Assembly (NCBI GenBank): GCA_001600055.1
Contig: BCIV01000018.1
Location: 434,001-498,000 of the forward strand
Direction: 5' to 3'
Source of the DNA: Filobasidium wieringae
Lineage: Eukaryota; Basidiomycota; Tremellomycetes; Filobasidiales; Filobasidiaceae
Length of the DNA: 64,000 nucleotides
The notes under the pieces are model-generated. The model was not told where the DNA came from. It did no database searches and saw only the letters and a program-made list of their open reading frames with translations. The position numbers and the translations under genes were made by a program. Of this stretch, positions 11,157 through 23,044 are shown in pieces. Numbering within the stretch: position 1 is the first letter of the stretch; each line of letters starts with the position of its first letter.

Positions 11157-13473
11157 ATGGCTCCAAGATCAAGAGGTAAATCCGATCCGATTCCGTATTA
11201 CAGGATACACTAACTTACCCTTCCTTTTTGGTACTTCCAGCATCTCTCAAGCCAGAGTCTGCAGCAAGCACCCGAAAACGAGCAGCCGAATCTCCTGAAG
11301 CCGTCGCTCCCTCTTCCAAACGTTCTAAACCTAGCTCCACTCGACCTCCTTCAGTTCGTCAATCAAGCCGGACCAAGAATTTGGCAGTTGAAGTAGAGAT
11401 CGATGTTCCCGAAGCTAGCGGGTCAAAAGCTGCTAGGGGATCGAAGAGAGCTCCTGCTAGACAAATTGCCAAACCTAGAGGCAAGGCTTTGGAACCGATC
11501 AAGGAGGATGTTGCACCTGTAAATGGGAAGAAACCTGTCGCCGCAGCGAGAAAGGTCGCTCCGAAGTTAGGTTACCTGCCATTACCCAAAGCATTTGGTT
11601 CGTTTTCGAATCGGTGAATCAATATTACCACAGCTGACACAACTTTCGATTACTGCTCTGCAGACACGATTCGACCAGCCCGAAGCGCTATCGTTTTCGG
11701 GACTGGGGATTCGGGAGAATTCGGTCTAGGTGATGACGAACGTGGTGAGAAGAGTAAACCTGAATTGCACGAATTGTAAGTCTTCCTTTCTCATTCGTCA
11801 CTGGCCCAGGGATCGTCTTGGCATCAGATACTGATGTGAGCTGAGCCAATTGGTAGTTTCGAAGAGGCAATTGAATCGGGTAAATTCGGGGAAAAAGGTG
11901 CTGGAATCCAGGATCTGGTTTGCGGTGGAATGCATTCTCTCATGATCGATGAGAAAGGTCGAGTGAGTTTTTGTAAACACCCCTACGTTGTCCCGTCATG
12001 ATGCTTATTGAGAACACAACAGGTCTGGTCATGGGGAGTGAACGATGGCGGAGCTCTAGGCCGAGTGACAGATAAAGTTCCAGACCCTGAGAATCCTGGG
12101 CAAACTTTGGATAGGGATGTGCTCGAAGCTACCCCTGCCTACATCCAATCCCTTGTGGATGAAGGGTTCGAAGCGGTCAGGGTCGTCGCGGGTGATAGTG
12201 TCAGTATGGCTATCAGTGCGGAGGGGAAAGTCAAGTATTGGGGTAGTTTCAGGGTTAGTACGGATGTATAGGATATCACTTCCAGCAACCTGACCTGACC
12301 ATTTCACTTGCTACATCCCGTACGCATAGGGCAAAGACGGCTTGATGGGTTTCGGAGGAGTCGATAAGAAGATTCAATTCGACCCCGTCGATTTGGAACT
12401 CGACTCTGGTCGTTATAGTGACAGGTTCATCGCCATCGCAGCAGGAACCGATCATATCATAGCTCTCTCAGCGGACGGGATCGTCTACGCTCTCGGGGAC
12501 GGTGAGAAGGCTCAGCTGGGACGAAAAGTCATCTCTCGAAGAAGACTCAACGCGCTTCATCCCGAGAACGTCGGATTGAAGAAGATTGTGGGGATCGGAG
12601 CAGGTGCATTCCATTCCTTTGCGATCAACGAGAATGGAGAGGTTTATGGATGGGGGAACAACTTGTTCGGACAGTTGGGTGTTGCGGATGAGGATATCCA
12701 TCCTTCTTGGGAGAAGGGAGTGGTGGAGCGTCCTACGTTGATCAGAGCGCTTTCACCCACGAAACACGACGGTGCCAAGGTCAAGTTGATCTCGGCCGGG
12801 GAGAACCACTCTGTGTTCTTGTTTGACAACGGCGCGTTGTTCAGTTGCGGAAAAATCGTCAACTTTGAGATCGGAGTTGCATCTGATAACCCGATCATGA
12901 CGGACGAGGTCAAGGAGAACCAATTCATTGGCGAACCTACCCAGGCAAGTCATCATCTGTCGTAATAAAGCCTTCGCGAGCTTAGCTTATTCCTTTCGTC
13001 ATGTTAGGTCTTCTTCCCGCCCCCCTCGACAACGGACAATAAACGACCGGTCGTACCTCAATTCGAGGACACTGAGGAATACCGAGCGGCTTCCCGCCGA
13101 GTCGCTCATGTGGATGCGGGACCTCGACACAACATCGCCGTCACAACGGACGGCTTTTACTATTCTTGGGGATCTGGTCGTAAGTCTTGATTACTGAAAC
13201 GGCGCGTGACAGAGCTCATTGACATCTTGCGATGAAACACCTTGTAGCTACGGCTCAGTTGGGTTTGGGTCAGGAAGAGCTTTCGCAAGTTCCAAAACTG
13301 ATCGCCAACAAGGTGAGCTTGCATAATTGTCATGATCAAATTTCTTAATTCTGGCTGATTCTTTTATTTTTCATTCGAATCAGACTCTTAGAACCCACAT
13401 CGGTCTAAAGGCAGCTACGGGAGCAGGGACTTCGTTTATTCTCGTTCAGACGCGAGACGAGGAGTGGGTATAG
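11157..13473 (+). CDS. RCC1: RCC1-family guanine nucleotide exchange factor for Ran
   Basis: Nine exons: 11157-11175, 11241-11597, 11664-11775, 11857-11962, 12023-12253, 12330-12944, 13008-13179, 13248-13312, 13384-13473. They join to 588 aa. The N-terminal ~130 residues are basic, with NLS-like KR clusters. The rest is a seven-bladed RCC1 propeller, with blade signatures FGTGDSGEFGLG, VWSWGVNDGGALG, YWGSFRGKDGLMGF, YALGDGEKAQLG, VYGWGNNLFGQLG and YYSWGSG. In yeasts this nuclear, chromatin-bound protein (Prp20, Pim1) loads Ran with GTP for nuclear transport and mitosis. Exon 1 is only 19 nt. The intron after exon 6 starts with GC (CAG|GCAAGT) rather than GT, and the flanking frames and blade sequence demand it. 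Confidence 0.93.
12945..13007 (+). other. GC-AG intron in RCC1
   Basis: The donor reads CAG|GCAAGT and the acceptor TTAG|GTC. This is the only non-GT donor among the roughly 80 introns modelled here. Apart from the C at +2 it is a perfect match to the donor consensus, as usual for GC-AG introns. Confidence 0.75.
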
Positions 13474-14202
13474 AAGGGAATGTGAGGATAGGATTAGGCT
13501 CCACCCGTTTTGATTTTATCTTTGCCCGTTATGTGATATCATTTTGTCCATTGTTCATGAGGAGCAGAAATGTGAGAAAGTCAGAGGTGGTCTCAAATGT
13601 GATATCAAGGAAACACGCCAAGAGAACGACGTATCTTTGCACAAAAATTGGTTTTTGATCGATTGCTGATCACCATCGCCCTCTCGGCTATCACCGGGCT
13701 GACCGACCTCTCAGCTCGGCCGCCAACGTGCCTCTTCGCGTCGAGGAGGCACGGGATGGAAGGGAAGACAATGAAACCCCGGTTCATTTACACGTGCGAG
13801 TAGCGTCATCGAACTATTTTATCACACCGTCCTGCTCGTCACGCCACGGTTTCCACCGGAATCGCGACGATTATTTTATCACATCTTATCGATCTCATTC
13901 CCTCTTTCGTGCGCACAAGGCAATCTCTATCCCCATACCTCGCTACGTCGCATGCCTCGTCGGTCTGATCGACGAAAAAAAGCGGGTTTAGAATTGACAA
14001 TCGTATCCGTTCTATCGGCCTGTAGCTGCTGTCTATTGTGTGGGGGCTTCACACACTAGTTTACTTCTTTATAAGAGTTGTCAGATCTTGCAGTGTCTCA
14101 TCGTCTGTTCTGATCATCATTCCACCTAAAACTGCTAGCTCCTAAATTTCATTTCGCCGCGTCACCCATTCATCACCCATCACCGTATAAACAACTCTTA
14201 TC
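13474..14202. other. Intergenic between RCC1 and the amino-acid permease
   Basis: Holds the RCC1 3' UTR and the permease promoter. A TATA-like TTTATAAG lies at 14068-14075, about 130 bp before the first ATG. Two nearly identical ATTTTATCACA(C/T) words occur at about 13818 and 13872. No gene is seen. Confidence 0.5.
14068..14075 (+). promoter_or_regulatory. TATA box of the amino-acid permease
   Basis: TTTATAAG, placed about 135 bp upstream of the first ATG (14203). This spacing argues that the ATG at 14203, not only the one at 14305, lies within the transcript. Confidence 0.4.
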
Positions 14203-16426
14203 ATGTCTCATGCGAAATACAACTGTGAGACTCCACCGCTAGCCATCAGCGACACCTTATTCCTCTTCTCCTCCTGACATATCATAATACCCTTCCTCTC
14301 CATAATGTCTCCCACAGCCAATATCGACCACGGTCTTCCCGGTGCTTCGCCCGCAAGAGGATTCGAATCTGAAAAACAACCTCGCACCCCTACGGACAGC
14401 GATTCCGAAAACTTTGCCATCAAAGAGGCCAGGCATGGTGCTGGTCCTACCCTCATCAAGACGGATTCCCGTACCATCCAAGTCACTCCTGATGATGGGT
14501 CCTCTGAGCTCGTCCAGATCAGAGAACGATCGTTGACTTTGGTTCAGACCACTTCGCTATTGCTCGGTATGTTTGATGAGAAGTTGTCTCGCGTAATGAG
14601 TCAGTCGAATTGATCAATCTTCCTTCACCCCTTGGCGAACAGTCGAGTACGTCGTGCTCGCCATTCTTGCCTTCCCTTGGTCATACAAGATCTTGGGAAT
14701 GGCTGGAGGTATCATCTGTACCCTCCTCATCGCAGTCTCGACCTTCTATACCAGTCATGTTCTTTGGAGGTGAGACAAGCATGGAAAACTCATCACTCGG
14801 GCCACGGCTGAAACGTTTGATCTAATCTTATCGTGTCAAAGGTACTGCATGCAGAACCCTCAGGTCAGGGATATTGCCGATGTCGCTTATTACTTGTGCG
14901 GAAAGAGCAGGGTAGCCTGGACCATTGCGTAAGTCTGGAGCCTTTCAGTTTTTCCTTGTGGGCAAATAAGCTCATCAACAACTCCTGATGGACAAAAGTT
15001 TCATCGGTCTGGCCGCAAACAACATTTTCATCATGGGTCTCCACGTCAACGCGGGAACCACTGCAATCAACACCTTGGGATATACTACCTGTTCTGTCGT
15101 TTGGGGAGTCGTTTTGACCGCCGTCATGTTCTGCGGATCATTGGTCAGAGGATTCGACAAGGCCGAGTACGCTGCGGTTCTCAGTGCTGGTACCATGTTT
15201 GCTTGTTTCATATTGGTCGTCATCGGTGAGCCCCTATCTTTCAGGCTGTTGCGATCCTGTTTGCTGAACAGATCCTGCTTGTGTTTTATGAATAATAGGA
15301 CACGGAGTTCAGGACCACCCTAACGGATTCATCAGCGAAGCCGAGACCCCTACCAGCTGGACCGTATGGGCCCCTGAGGGTACTACTTTCGTTCAGGGAG
15401 TCAACGCTCTGTTGAACATCACCTACACCTTTATCGGTCAAGCCCTCATTCCCTCTTTTGTTGGGGACATGAAGAACCCGGAGGATTTCCCTAAAGCGCT
15501 CTACATCTCCATGGCCGTCGAGGTTCTTTTGTTCACCATCTGTGGAGCGGTCGTTTACTCTTATGCTGGTTAGTCTCGCCACTCCATCGCGTTGGGTCTG
15601 GGAATGTATATTGAAGATTTCTCTTTGCGGAAATAGGTACCCAGCTTACTGTAGCTCCCGGTTATGGATCCCTTACCGGAAAGATGTTGACCGCTGCCGC
15701 CGCTTTGGTCTTGCCCACAATCGTAAGTACAAAGCAGAAACCCGTGTGATTCAGCACTCAATCTTCGACGTTCGTACAGATTATCGTCGGAATTCTGTAC
15801 TCCTTGGTCACTTCCCGTGCGGTCTTCTTCCAGATCTTCAACGAGAAGAGTATCCACAGGAGACAACATACCGCCAAGGGCTGGGGTGTTTGGATCGGTA
15901 TTGTTGCGGTCATCTGGATTATCGCATTCGTCATTGGAGAAGCTAGTGAGTTTCACAGTTCGACCACCTGGCCTTCAATACACAGACTGATCTTTGGTCA
16001 TTCAATCCGCGCAGTTCCTTTCTTCAGCGATCTTCTTTCCGTCATCTGTTCGCTCTTCGATTCTTGGTTCGGTTACATCCTTTGGGGATTCGCTTACTTC
16101 GCCATGAACCGAGGAAGGAAACTCTCTGGTATGCATCTTGTAGAAAGTATCATCAACGTTGTAGTCATTTGTGTCGGTAAGTTCAGACTGTGTCGTCCTT
16201 TCGATCCCAGATTCAAGCACTGATTGCGTTGTGTTCAATCTAATCCAGGTGTATTCATTTTCGGAGTTGGAACGTGAGTTGTCTGATTCTGGTTCGACTT
16301 GGAAAATCGCGATACTGATGAAACTTATGCCCAATCTATAGTTACGCAAGTGTACAGTCCATCATCAACTCCTACGCATCTGGGCCTATCAAGAGTCCCT
16401 TCTCCTGTGCCGATAGCGGATTCTAG
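14203..16426 (+). CDS. AAAP-family amino-acid permease
   Basis: Preferred exons: 14203-14224, 14318-14566, 14643-14769, 14842-14928, 14999-15225, 15299-15568, 15637-15722, 15780-15945, 16015-16176, 16249-16273, 16342-16426, giving 501 aa. Starting instead at ATG 14305 without the first intron gives 498 aa. Both enter the same frame at ANIDHG/SNIDHG. After a ~90-residue cytoplasmic N-terminus the protein has about eleven hydrophobic segments typical of the Aa_trans (Pfam) family, including AILAFPWSYKILGMAGG, IGLAANNIFIMGLHVNAG and the C-terminal GVGTYASVQSII. Fungal relatives (N. crassa mtr-like) take up neutral and aromatic amino acids by proton symport at the plasma membrane. Exon 10 is only 25 nt. 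The substrate is not predictable from sequence. Confidence 0.88.
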
Positions 16427-16735
16427 ACGTTATCTTCGTCAATTTACTGGTTGTACGCAAAGTGTTATCACCTTGTCATCCACGTATTTTGTTCCTGGTC
16501 ACCTCTTCTCATGTATCTATAGTCGACAATCAGACCTAGACTGGTCGTCACATGTCTGATATATAATCTTTCGGGACTCGAGAACGCATAAAAGCAGTAT
16601 GCGTTATTAGTTTGATGATGTCACTCTTCAGTCACCTACTGCTGTTGTTCTCGAGAAGCTTAGAAACAATTTGATGGCCTGAATTGCGAAAAGTTGCACC
16701 TTTTCCTGTGAACTACCCTCCATATCCAAGAGAGC
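16427..16735. other. Intergenic between permease and GPC1, with nested inverted repeats
   Basis: 309 bp. Contains AACGCATA (16583-16590) and TATGCGTT (16598-16605), an 8-bp perfect stem with a 7-nt loop. Around it is CTCGAGAAC (16577-16585) matched by GTTCTCGAG (16647-16655). The hairpin sits where the permease 3' end should be. No coding potential. Confidence 0.5.
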
Positions 16736-19130
16736 ATGTCGTCATCAAGTTCACGACCATCACTTTCGCGAAACCCTTCGTCTAGGGGTTCTATCTCATC
16801 TACTGCAAGCCGCTTGGGAGCATATGAAGCGGATGACAAGGACAATTGGGCTGGGGCTCTTACGTTGATTGGTGAGGAAGTCCTTGAAGTATGTCGGAAT
16901 TGTATTGGACTGCTACTCATAGGCCGTACGCTTGCGTTATGATCAGACGTTTTCGAGACATTCTTCGGTCCGTAATCATCGTGTGGTTCTATCTGGATCA
17001 AACTAATGACCAGTCATGTTGCCAACATATAACCAGACAGCCGAATTGATCTTTTCGAGAGGCGCCTCAAAGCTCAATCACAGAGGCTCAAGCAGGCAGC
17101 TACCGAATTGATTCCCAAAGGATTAAGAACGCCCAAAGGAACGCTGATTGAGCTTGACGATGAGGACGAAGGCAGGAAGAATAAGCGCAAGATAGACCCT
17201 GAAAGAGAGGTAGAGAGGCTGCGATTAAAAGTAAGAGGATGAAGAGGGAATTCTTTGCTGAACTGGCCTAATGCGATCTTGCTCAAACAGCTTGCTACGA
17301 AAGTCAACGATCTTTCGAAACAGTGGAAATCTGCTCAGATTGTTAGGACACGAGACAAGATTTGTGCGTAGTTGGATTCCTGTCGAGGGCATAATAACGG
17401 CAAATTGATTCTGTACTTGATTTTCTTCAGCGTTCCTGTTCGGTGTCATGACCTTGACGTTTACATGCCTTACTTGTGGATATGCTCCGGAATGGATTCC
17501 AACAGCCTATACTGTTCAAAGTTGTTTCTATTTGACAACAAGGTTCTGGGACTATAAACGAAAATCCTACCACTACTTCCTTTTCGGTAAGCATAAGGCG
17601 TGAAATCGGTTGACATCTCAGAACTAAAATTCATGGAATGTTCGGATTGTGCGATCGAAGAGTGAGTCATGGTTTACCGCATCATACTCAAGCAAAACTA
17701 ACGAAATCTCTGCCAGTCTTTGCTATTTCGTCAATATTATGGACCTCTTCTACATCTGGTTCTTCCGCGATAACGTCTACTATTTCATTATGTGTTGGTG
17801 TTTGACACTCGGTGGGTGACATGCCTTAAATTTCGATGAAGCCACTACTTACCGGTTGTTTTGCAGGGCCTATCGCAAGCGCAATCATCACATGGAGAAA
17901 TTCATTGGTCTTCCACAGTCTCGACAAGGTAGGATATTCATTAACTAAAAAAACCGGCACCGCACTTACCGTTAGTACTTGATAGGTCACCAGCTTGTTC
18001 ATTCACATGTACCCTCCTATGACTTTCATCATTATGAAGTAAGCCTTTATCATATACATTAGAAACGCTTTGCTAATATACTCCACCAATAGGCATTTCG
18101 CTAAGAACAGAGAAGTCAACTACCCAGCCACCGTTAGAACGTCAGAATTTAATTGGTGGCAAATGATCCTCTTGAGCGCTATTCCCTGTAAGTTCCTATG
18201 TAGTCGCAGCTTCCGTTCTAGTCTCATTTGTTTGTTTATGCAGACGTCTTTTGGCAGGGTATGTACTGGAAAGTAAGTACAAAATACTCAATAGCATCCG
18301 TCGCTTCTGTGACTGATTAATACGACCTGCTTAGTTTGTCATTGTGGATCGTAGAGAGAAGATCGAGTCTGGCCAAAGGCAAACCAGTTTCCGCTAGTGA
18401 GTTTCACAATGTTGATGAGCGTGGAGAGATTGGTTCTCATTTTCCTCTTTATCAGCATGCTTAACGATAAACATGGTCCCATTGGGAAAGCTTTGCAAGG
18501 CATCCAACCTCAATACCGAGAGACGTCTTTCATGGCTGGACAATTAGGTAGATGTCCAGGCTTGACTGGGTCAACACCACAAGCTAGGCTGACACCGTCG
18601 CTCTGAACAGTTTACTCGCTGGTCTTCATGTTGCCAGCCGCAACTTTCTTGATTAAGAGTCCTAACTCTTGCATCGTGTTCCTCCTGTTCGTTTTCGGAG
18701 TATCTGTAAGCAGGAGTTCCTTTTTTGCGAGTGACCGCCTCTGACAGAATCGCGATTTTAGGCTTGGAACGGAGCTTCTTACTACGTTGAAGTGTTTGGA
18801 AGGAAGTAAGTTTTTTTTAGCAGGTTCACACTTATATAGACTGATCAACTTCCCATTAGATTCGAGAAAGAGCTCGAGAAGCTTAGGAAAGAGATGGAGG
18901 CATCCCCGTCCAGTCAAGCCTCTCAGCCTACTTCCAGCGCCAATTCTCCCCCTCGCAGTCCGACTACCTACGCCAATACTTTGGTCAACTCTCAGTCGAG
19001 TACCAACCTGTCTGGTCTCAAGCCAGCCAAGGGTCTAAATTTCAGTCCTCTGGCCTTGGGTCCGACGGTGCAAGATAGCGAGCCTCAGCCTAGCGAATTA
19101 GACTTGGATCAAACGAAAAAGAACAAGTAG
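16736..19130 (+). CDS. GPC1: Glycerophosphocholine acyltransferase Gpc1
   Basis: Sixteen exons: 16736-16888, 16947-16971, 17037-17230, 17291-17363, 17431-17586, 17622-17661, 17717-17811, 17867-17928, 17986-18038, 18093-18187, 18244-18272, 18335-18396, 18456-18547, 18611-18705, 18762-18805, 18860-19130. They join in frame to 512 aa. The core is the DUF2838/GPC1 family (yeast YGR149W): FLFGVMTLTFTCLTCGYAPE, LTLGPIASAIITWRNSLVFH, SLFIHMYPPMTF, NWWQMILLSAIPYVFWQGMY and WNGASYYVEVF. About eight membrane helices lie between a charged N-terminus and a Ser/Pro-rich tail. Yeast Gpc1 acylates glycerophosphocholine with acyl-CoA to lysophosphatidylcholine, in phosphatidylcholine remodelling at the ER. 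Oddity: exon 6 (40 nt) inserts ELKFMECSDCAIE between YHYFLF and DLCYFVN. It is needed to keep frame. Confidence 0.9.
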
Positions 19131-19610
19131 AATCATCTCAGAAAGGTACCAATACCCATTCAGGACACGTTCAATAGAATCTTGATGCTCTCTATACATG
19201 AAGAACAAACAGTAGAATGTAAAACGAATCAAGACGCTTGATGGTCGTAATGAAATGATATCAATGAATTCAGGTGGAAATAAGGTTCATCGACCTGACC
19301 GTTGCTGAGGTGCATTCGGTTTCCAGGTATCGACTGTTGACAATCTGAACCTAACTCAACATTGTCCAACTTTGACATCCAGGAGTACTTGCACAGCGGG
19401 ATAGATTCAGCTTGATCTTCCGGAAAAATCTGCGCTGCAAACAGCTTCGGAGCTTTTCTTGAGGTCGATATCGCGGTGTTTCCGTTGAGACCTTCCCGAT
19501 AGGGGTCCCAGTAAGCTCTTCTGACTTATGAGCGAGATCTCGTGGTCTAACTCACAGATACCGTCCACTCAGTAGTTTATTAGACTTCACTGGGAAGAGT
19601 CTGCTTCAAG
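19131..19610. other. Intergenic between GPC1 and SGF73
   Basis: 480 bp on the plus strand between two plus-strand genes: GPC1 3' UTR, then SGF73 promoter. No TATA box and no coding potential are seen. Confidence 0.45.
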
Positions 19611-21250
19611 ATGACGTTGCGGCTCATCGCTTCTCCACCACGACCTGCTCAACCCGAGTTCTTCCCTTTCAATCTTGCAGCTATACCTGCGGCTACTATC
19701 ACAGGTGCGACTGGATCATCCCGGACTCCGGCGCTACTCTCGGAGAGCCAAAATGATGCGCCTATCACTCCTGTTAGAAGGTTTCCTGGAGAGACCATGG
19801 GAATGTTTCACGCTCGAGGAATGGACGAAGGGGAGACAGGGATGACGCTTTACACCTGCCCGCATTGCGGCAGAATCGTAATGGAAGGCCGAGCGCACGA
19901 ACATATATGTGGGTAGTCCGCACATCAATTCGTCTTAGGATTATAAACTCATGACATCGTGTACCTCAGCCACTTGTCTCGACGTGATCAAACAGCTCGA
20001 AGAGCAACGGAATAGCCTAATGTTGAAGAATGCCGGGAAGAAAGGCCAAAAGCCTGGATTGAAACGCAGAGGAAGCGATAGTGAGTTATTATTCAACAAT
20101 CTCCTCTGGGGATTCTCTAATAGTCTGTTAATAGCTTTCACAGCTGTTTCCCCTTCACCGTCAAATGAATCTCCGCGCAAAGGTCCCAAGCGACCCAAAA
20201 TCGAAATATCTGAGTCGGTCGCTAGCGATGGGGATTACGGTGGTCTACCGACAGATCCTACAGGAAGACTCATGTTCCCTGATGGAAGACTAGAGCCTAA
20301 GAAGGCTTTCGAGAAACGAATGGTAGAGCAACGCAGGTTGGCGAAGGAGCAAGACAAGTTGAACAAGGAATTAGACAAATCGAAGTTGCTGAGCTCTACC
20401 GGAGGTCCGCTGCATAGAAAGAAAGGTCAGTTGTCGTCAGTAACATTTATGCGCCCATACTGACATGAAATCTTTTTTAGTCCTCGGAAAGAAAGGCTTC
20501 GACCCCGATATACATTGCGGAGTTTTCGATCAAGAGAAGCAGGAAACTTGCAAGCGCAATCTAGAATGTAGACGGCATGTCAAGCATTTGAAAGACGAGG
20601 TTCCTGGCCGAAGCATGTCCTGGGAGGATCTTGTCAAGATACAAAAAGGAATCCCTCTTACCGCACCTGTTACAAGCCTGGCTCCTCGAGCTGGTACTCC
20701 CTTACCAACGGAAGCATCCGCCGATTTGGGTGCTACAGCAGCTGCTGGATCATCGACTCCCCTTCCCAAACCAAAGAAGGGCCGCAAGAAGCATATGGAG
20801 GCGAGACGGATAGCTTCAGGGGCACTCGACATGAGCGGAGCAGGATTGCTGGAATACGATGCTTTGGTACAAGCGGTGAAATCCCATACCAGGATCAACA
20901 GTCAGACGGCCCGACAGCGAATGTACGGAATGATTGCGGCTCCACCACCAGAGGATGCCAAGCCAAGCAATAAGGTGCAGCAATCGGTGAAGGCAGAAGG
21001 GGAGGAAGGGGATTCAAAGGCACATGACGTGGTCATCTCTCAAGCTGATGGAGGAAACAAGGGAAAGGCAAAACCTCCTGGATCGACGAAGGGAACGATG
21101 CGATTCCAGACCTTTGCTGGCGGTGCGACTAGTGGATATTGGCACGGAGAACGGAGGCGACTGGTGGCTGCGGAAAGCACAATGAGCGAGATCTTCAAAC
21201 AATTGAAGCGGAATCAGGAAGAACTGGCGAACAAAGTAGAAGTCGCATAG
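19611..21250 (+). CDS. SGF73: SAGA complex subunit Sgf73 (ataxin-7 homologue)
   Basis: Four exons: 19611-19908, 19970-20080, 20144-20425, 20481-21250. They join to 486 aa. Near residues 83-104 is the N-terminal zinc motif YTCPHCGRIVMEGRAHEHI, completed after the first intron by STC; it corresponds to the part of Sgf73 that anchors the deubiquitinase module. Residues ~236-280 form the SCA7 domain: FDPDIHCGVFD, then CKRNLECRRHVKHLKDEVPGRS. The remainder is disordered, with poly-charged and Pro/Lys stretches. In yeast Sgf73 tethers Ubp8-Sgf11-Sus1 to SAGA and activates H2B deubiquitination in the nucleus. The second intron (20081-20143) is 63 nt with no in-frame stop, so retention would add 21 residues without breaking the frame. 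Confidence 0.9.
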
Positions 21251-21405
21251 CCAACGCGATCTCCTGGGAGAATCGGCCATGGTAATGCATATCGAAGTTG
21301 TATCTTTTGTATAACATGTAACCCCTTCTTGTAGCCTGCATTTTGTATTCTTTGAGACCGAGCTGCATATGGAAACATTTGAAGTCGCCCAGTGCTAAAT
21401 CTGCT

Positions 21406-22827
21406 CTAAACAGCAGCCTGTTCCTCAGGTGTATACCACCCTCTTCCTCTTCCAGCCCATACTCTACACAATTGAGAAACGTCGATATTTGACTTGAGAT
21501 CCCCACTGACTAGATATCCCACATCTGCTTCAGAACCCAGTGGCGTTCCGATCTGCCCAAATGGGGTTAATTCATGCACTCGACTCAAAAGTTCCAATCG
21601 AACGAGACCCAGGCCAACAGCATACTCAGGATGAACCGAGAGTACCTTGACACCTGGTTTCGGTTTTTGGCTTGGTGCAGAAATAGCCGGAATATAGTTG
21701 ATGGCCTCCCCAGCGATGGGCTTGGGAAGTCCCGTAAGGCTAGACCACTTGACGATTTCACCAGGCTGTTGTGAGGGTGGGTAGAAACGGATCGGCATGA
21801 TACGCTTTCTAGTGTTCCCCGTATGGTATGTCCGGACTGTCAATTCTTGTCCAACATAACATCCCTTACGGAAATCGACTAGAGATGGCGACGGTCAGCC
21901 AATTCGATTCGGTCTATGCTGTCCCGGCTCGAGCTTACCTCCTCCCATCACATCCATACAACCCTCTAATGGCAGTGCTACATTAGGTACAAGCTCTTGT
22001 GGACCTTCGGGAACTCCATTTAGCATGCGATGTAGCAAAAACGAGCTTGCGTCCGCTTGATCATGATCGGATTGGAAGGATGCTGTTATGGAAGTGGTCA
22101 GGACCGTATGACACTAGGTGCCGTATGGTGACGAAACTAACGTAGATCTCCTCTGCGGACTAGCAGCCTCCTTCCCATAGAGCCTAGCCCGAAACCGGCT
22201 CTTAGATCCCAGCTTCCCACTTCCTGCTCATTCATCCTTAAATGCTTGATAGCCTCTTCGCCGTTTGTATTCCATGTAATCTCCCCAGCCCCTCCGCTCC
22301 CTAGCTTCCAGGAACTAGAAGGCGACCAATCGGACGGTTCTTGAGTATTGACCACGGACCACGAATCATACTCTTCGGAGACATCCCTGATCTTGATTTT
22401 GGATCTGAGAACATACTTCTTCAAGTGTTTGATTAGAGGTTTGACTTCTGTATCTTGGGAATCTTCTACAGGAGGGGTGGGATAGTCGATGAGGTATGCT
22501 TGATTGAGATCGCCAGGAGAGCTTAGGGGGTAGATAAAGGCATCATGCAGGACCCTGCCCTGCTTAGGATCAGCTTGCGTACGCTTACATAGGAAGATAG
22601 CATATAGAGCTCACTGTTGGAGTCAAAAATCCAGAATACCCCCAACCAGGAGTCTTATCAACATCACGAGACGTTAATCCTTTCAGGTATTTCTGAGCAT
22701 CCTTGCCCGACAAATGGAGGACGGATCGTCCTGGAATAGGCGCAATCTGAGGCGTACTCCTGTCGATCTTTGCATGAGTGGACTGCCATCTTCTCCCTAA
22801 AGCTCTTGAAACAGTCCTTCCAACCAT
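21406..22827 (-). CDS. IBA57: Mitochondrial Fe-S cluster assembly factor Iba57 (Caf17, GcvT/YgfZ family)
   Basis: Four exons: 22827-22615, 22559-22142, 22082-21939, 21878-21406. They join to 415 aa. The start [20 protein letters not shown] is an Arg-rich, acid-free mitochondrial presequence. [20 protein letters not shown] and LTSRD open the GcvT-like fold. [12 protein letters not shown] and the diagnostic [17 protein letters not shown] (Cys of the K-G-C-Y-x-G-Q-E motif at about residue 263) identify the YgfZ/Iba57 branch rather than glycine-cleavage T protein. Iba57 works with Isa1/Isa2 in the mitochondrial matrix to make [4Fe-4S] clusters for aconitase, lipoate synthase and others. Length is somewhat above the yeast protein because of a loop around residues 140-190. 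It overlaps no neighbour and is convergent with SGF73, with 155 bp between stops. Confidence 0.92.
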
Positions 22828-23044
22828 ATCGATGTTGTTCGTGTCTATTCCGTCTTTGTAACAAATCAACCAATTTCTTAGCGGTAATGTTAGTCATCCA
22901 TTTGATATCGCTCATTTCACCGCGTGACCTGAATTGCGCTTCCAGGACGGTTTGACTCTCGGATGGCAATAGAACCATCGTAAACACTGATGCTATCGAT
23001 ACAAAGGATGTGGCAAGGGTATACTGATCTCTATGACTCTTTAT

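Noticed and set aside
16129..16164. A 36-nt mini-intron in the amino-acid permease creating a 12-nt microexon
   Set aside because: GT and AG exist, but reading through keeps the frame and gives the residues expected in the conserved C-terminal helix (SGMHLVESIINVVVICVG).
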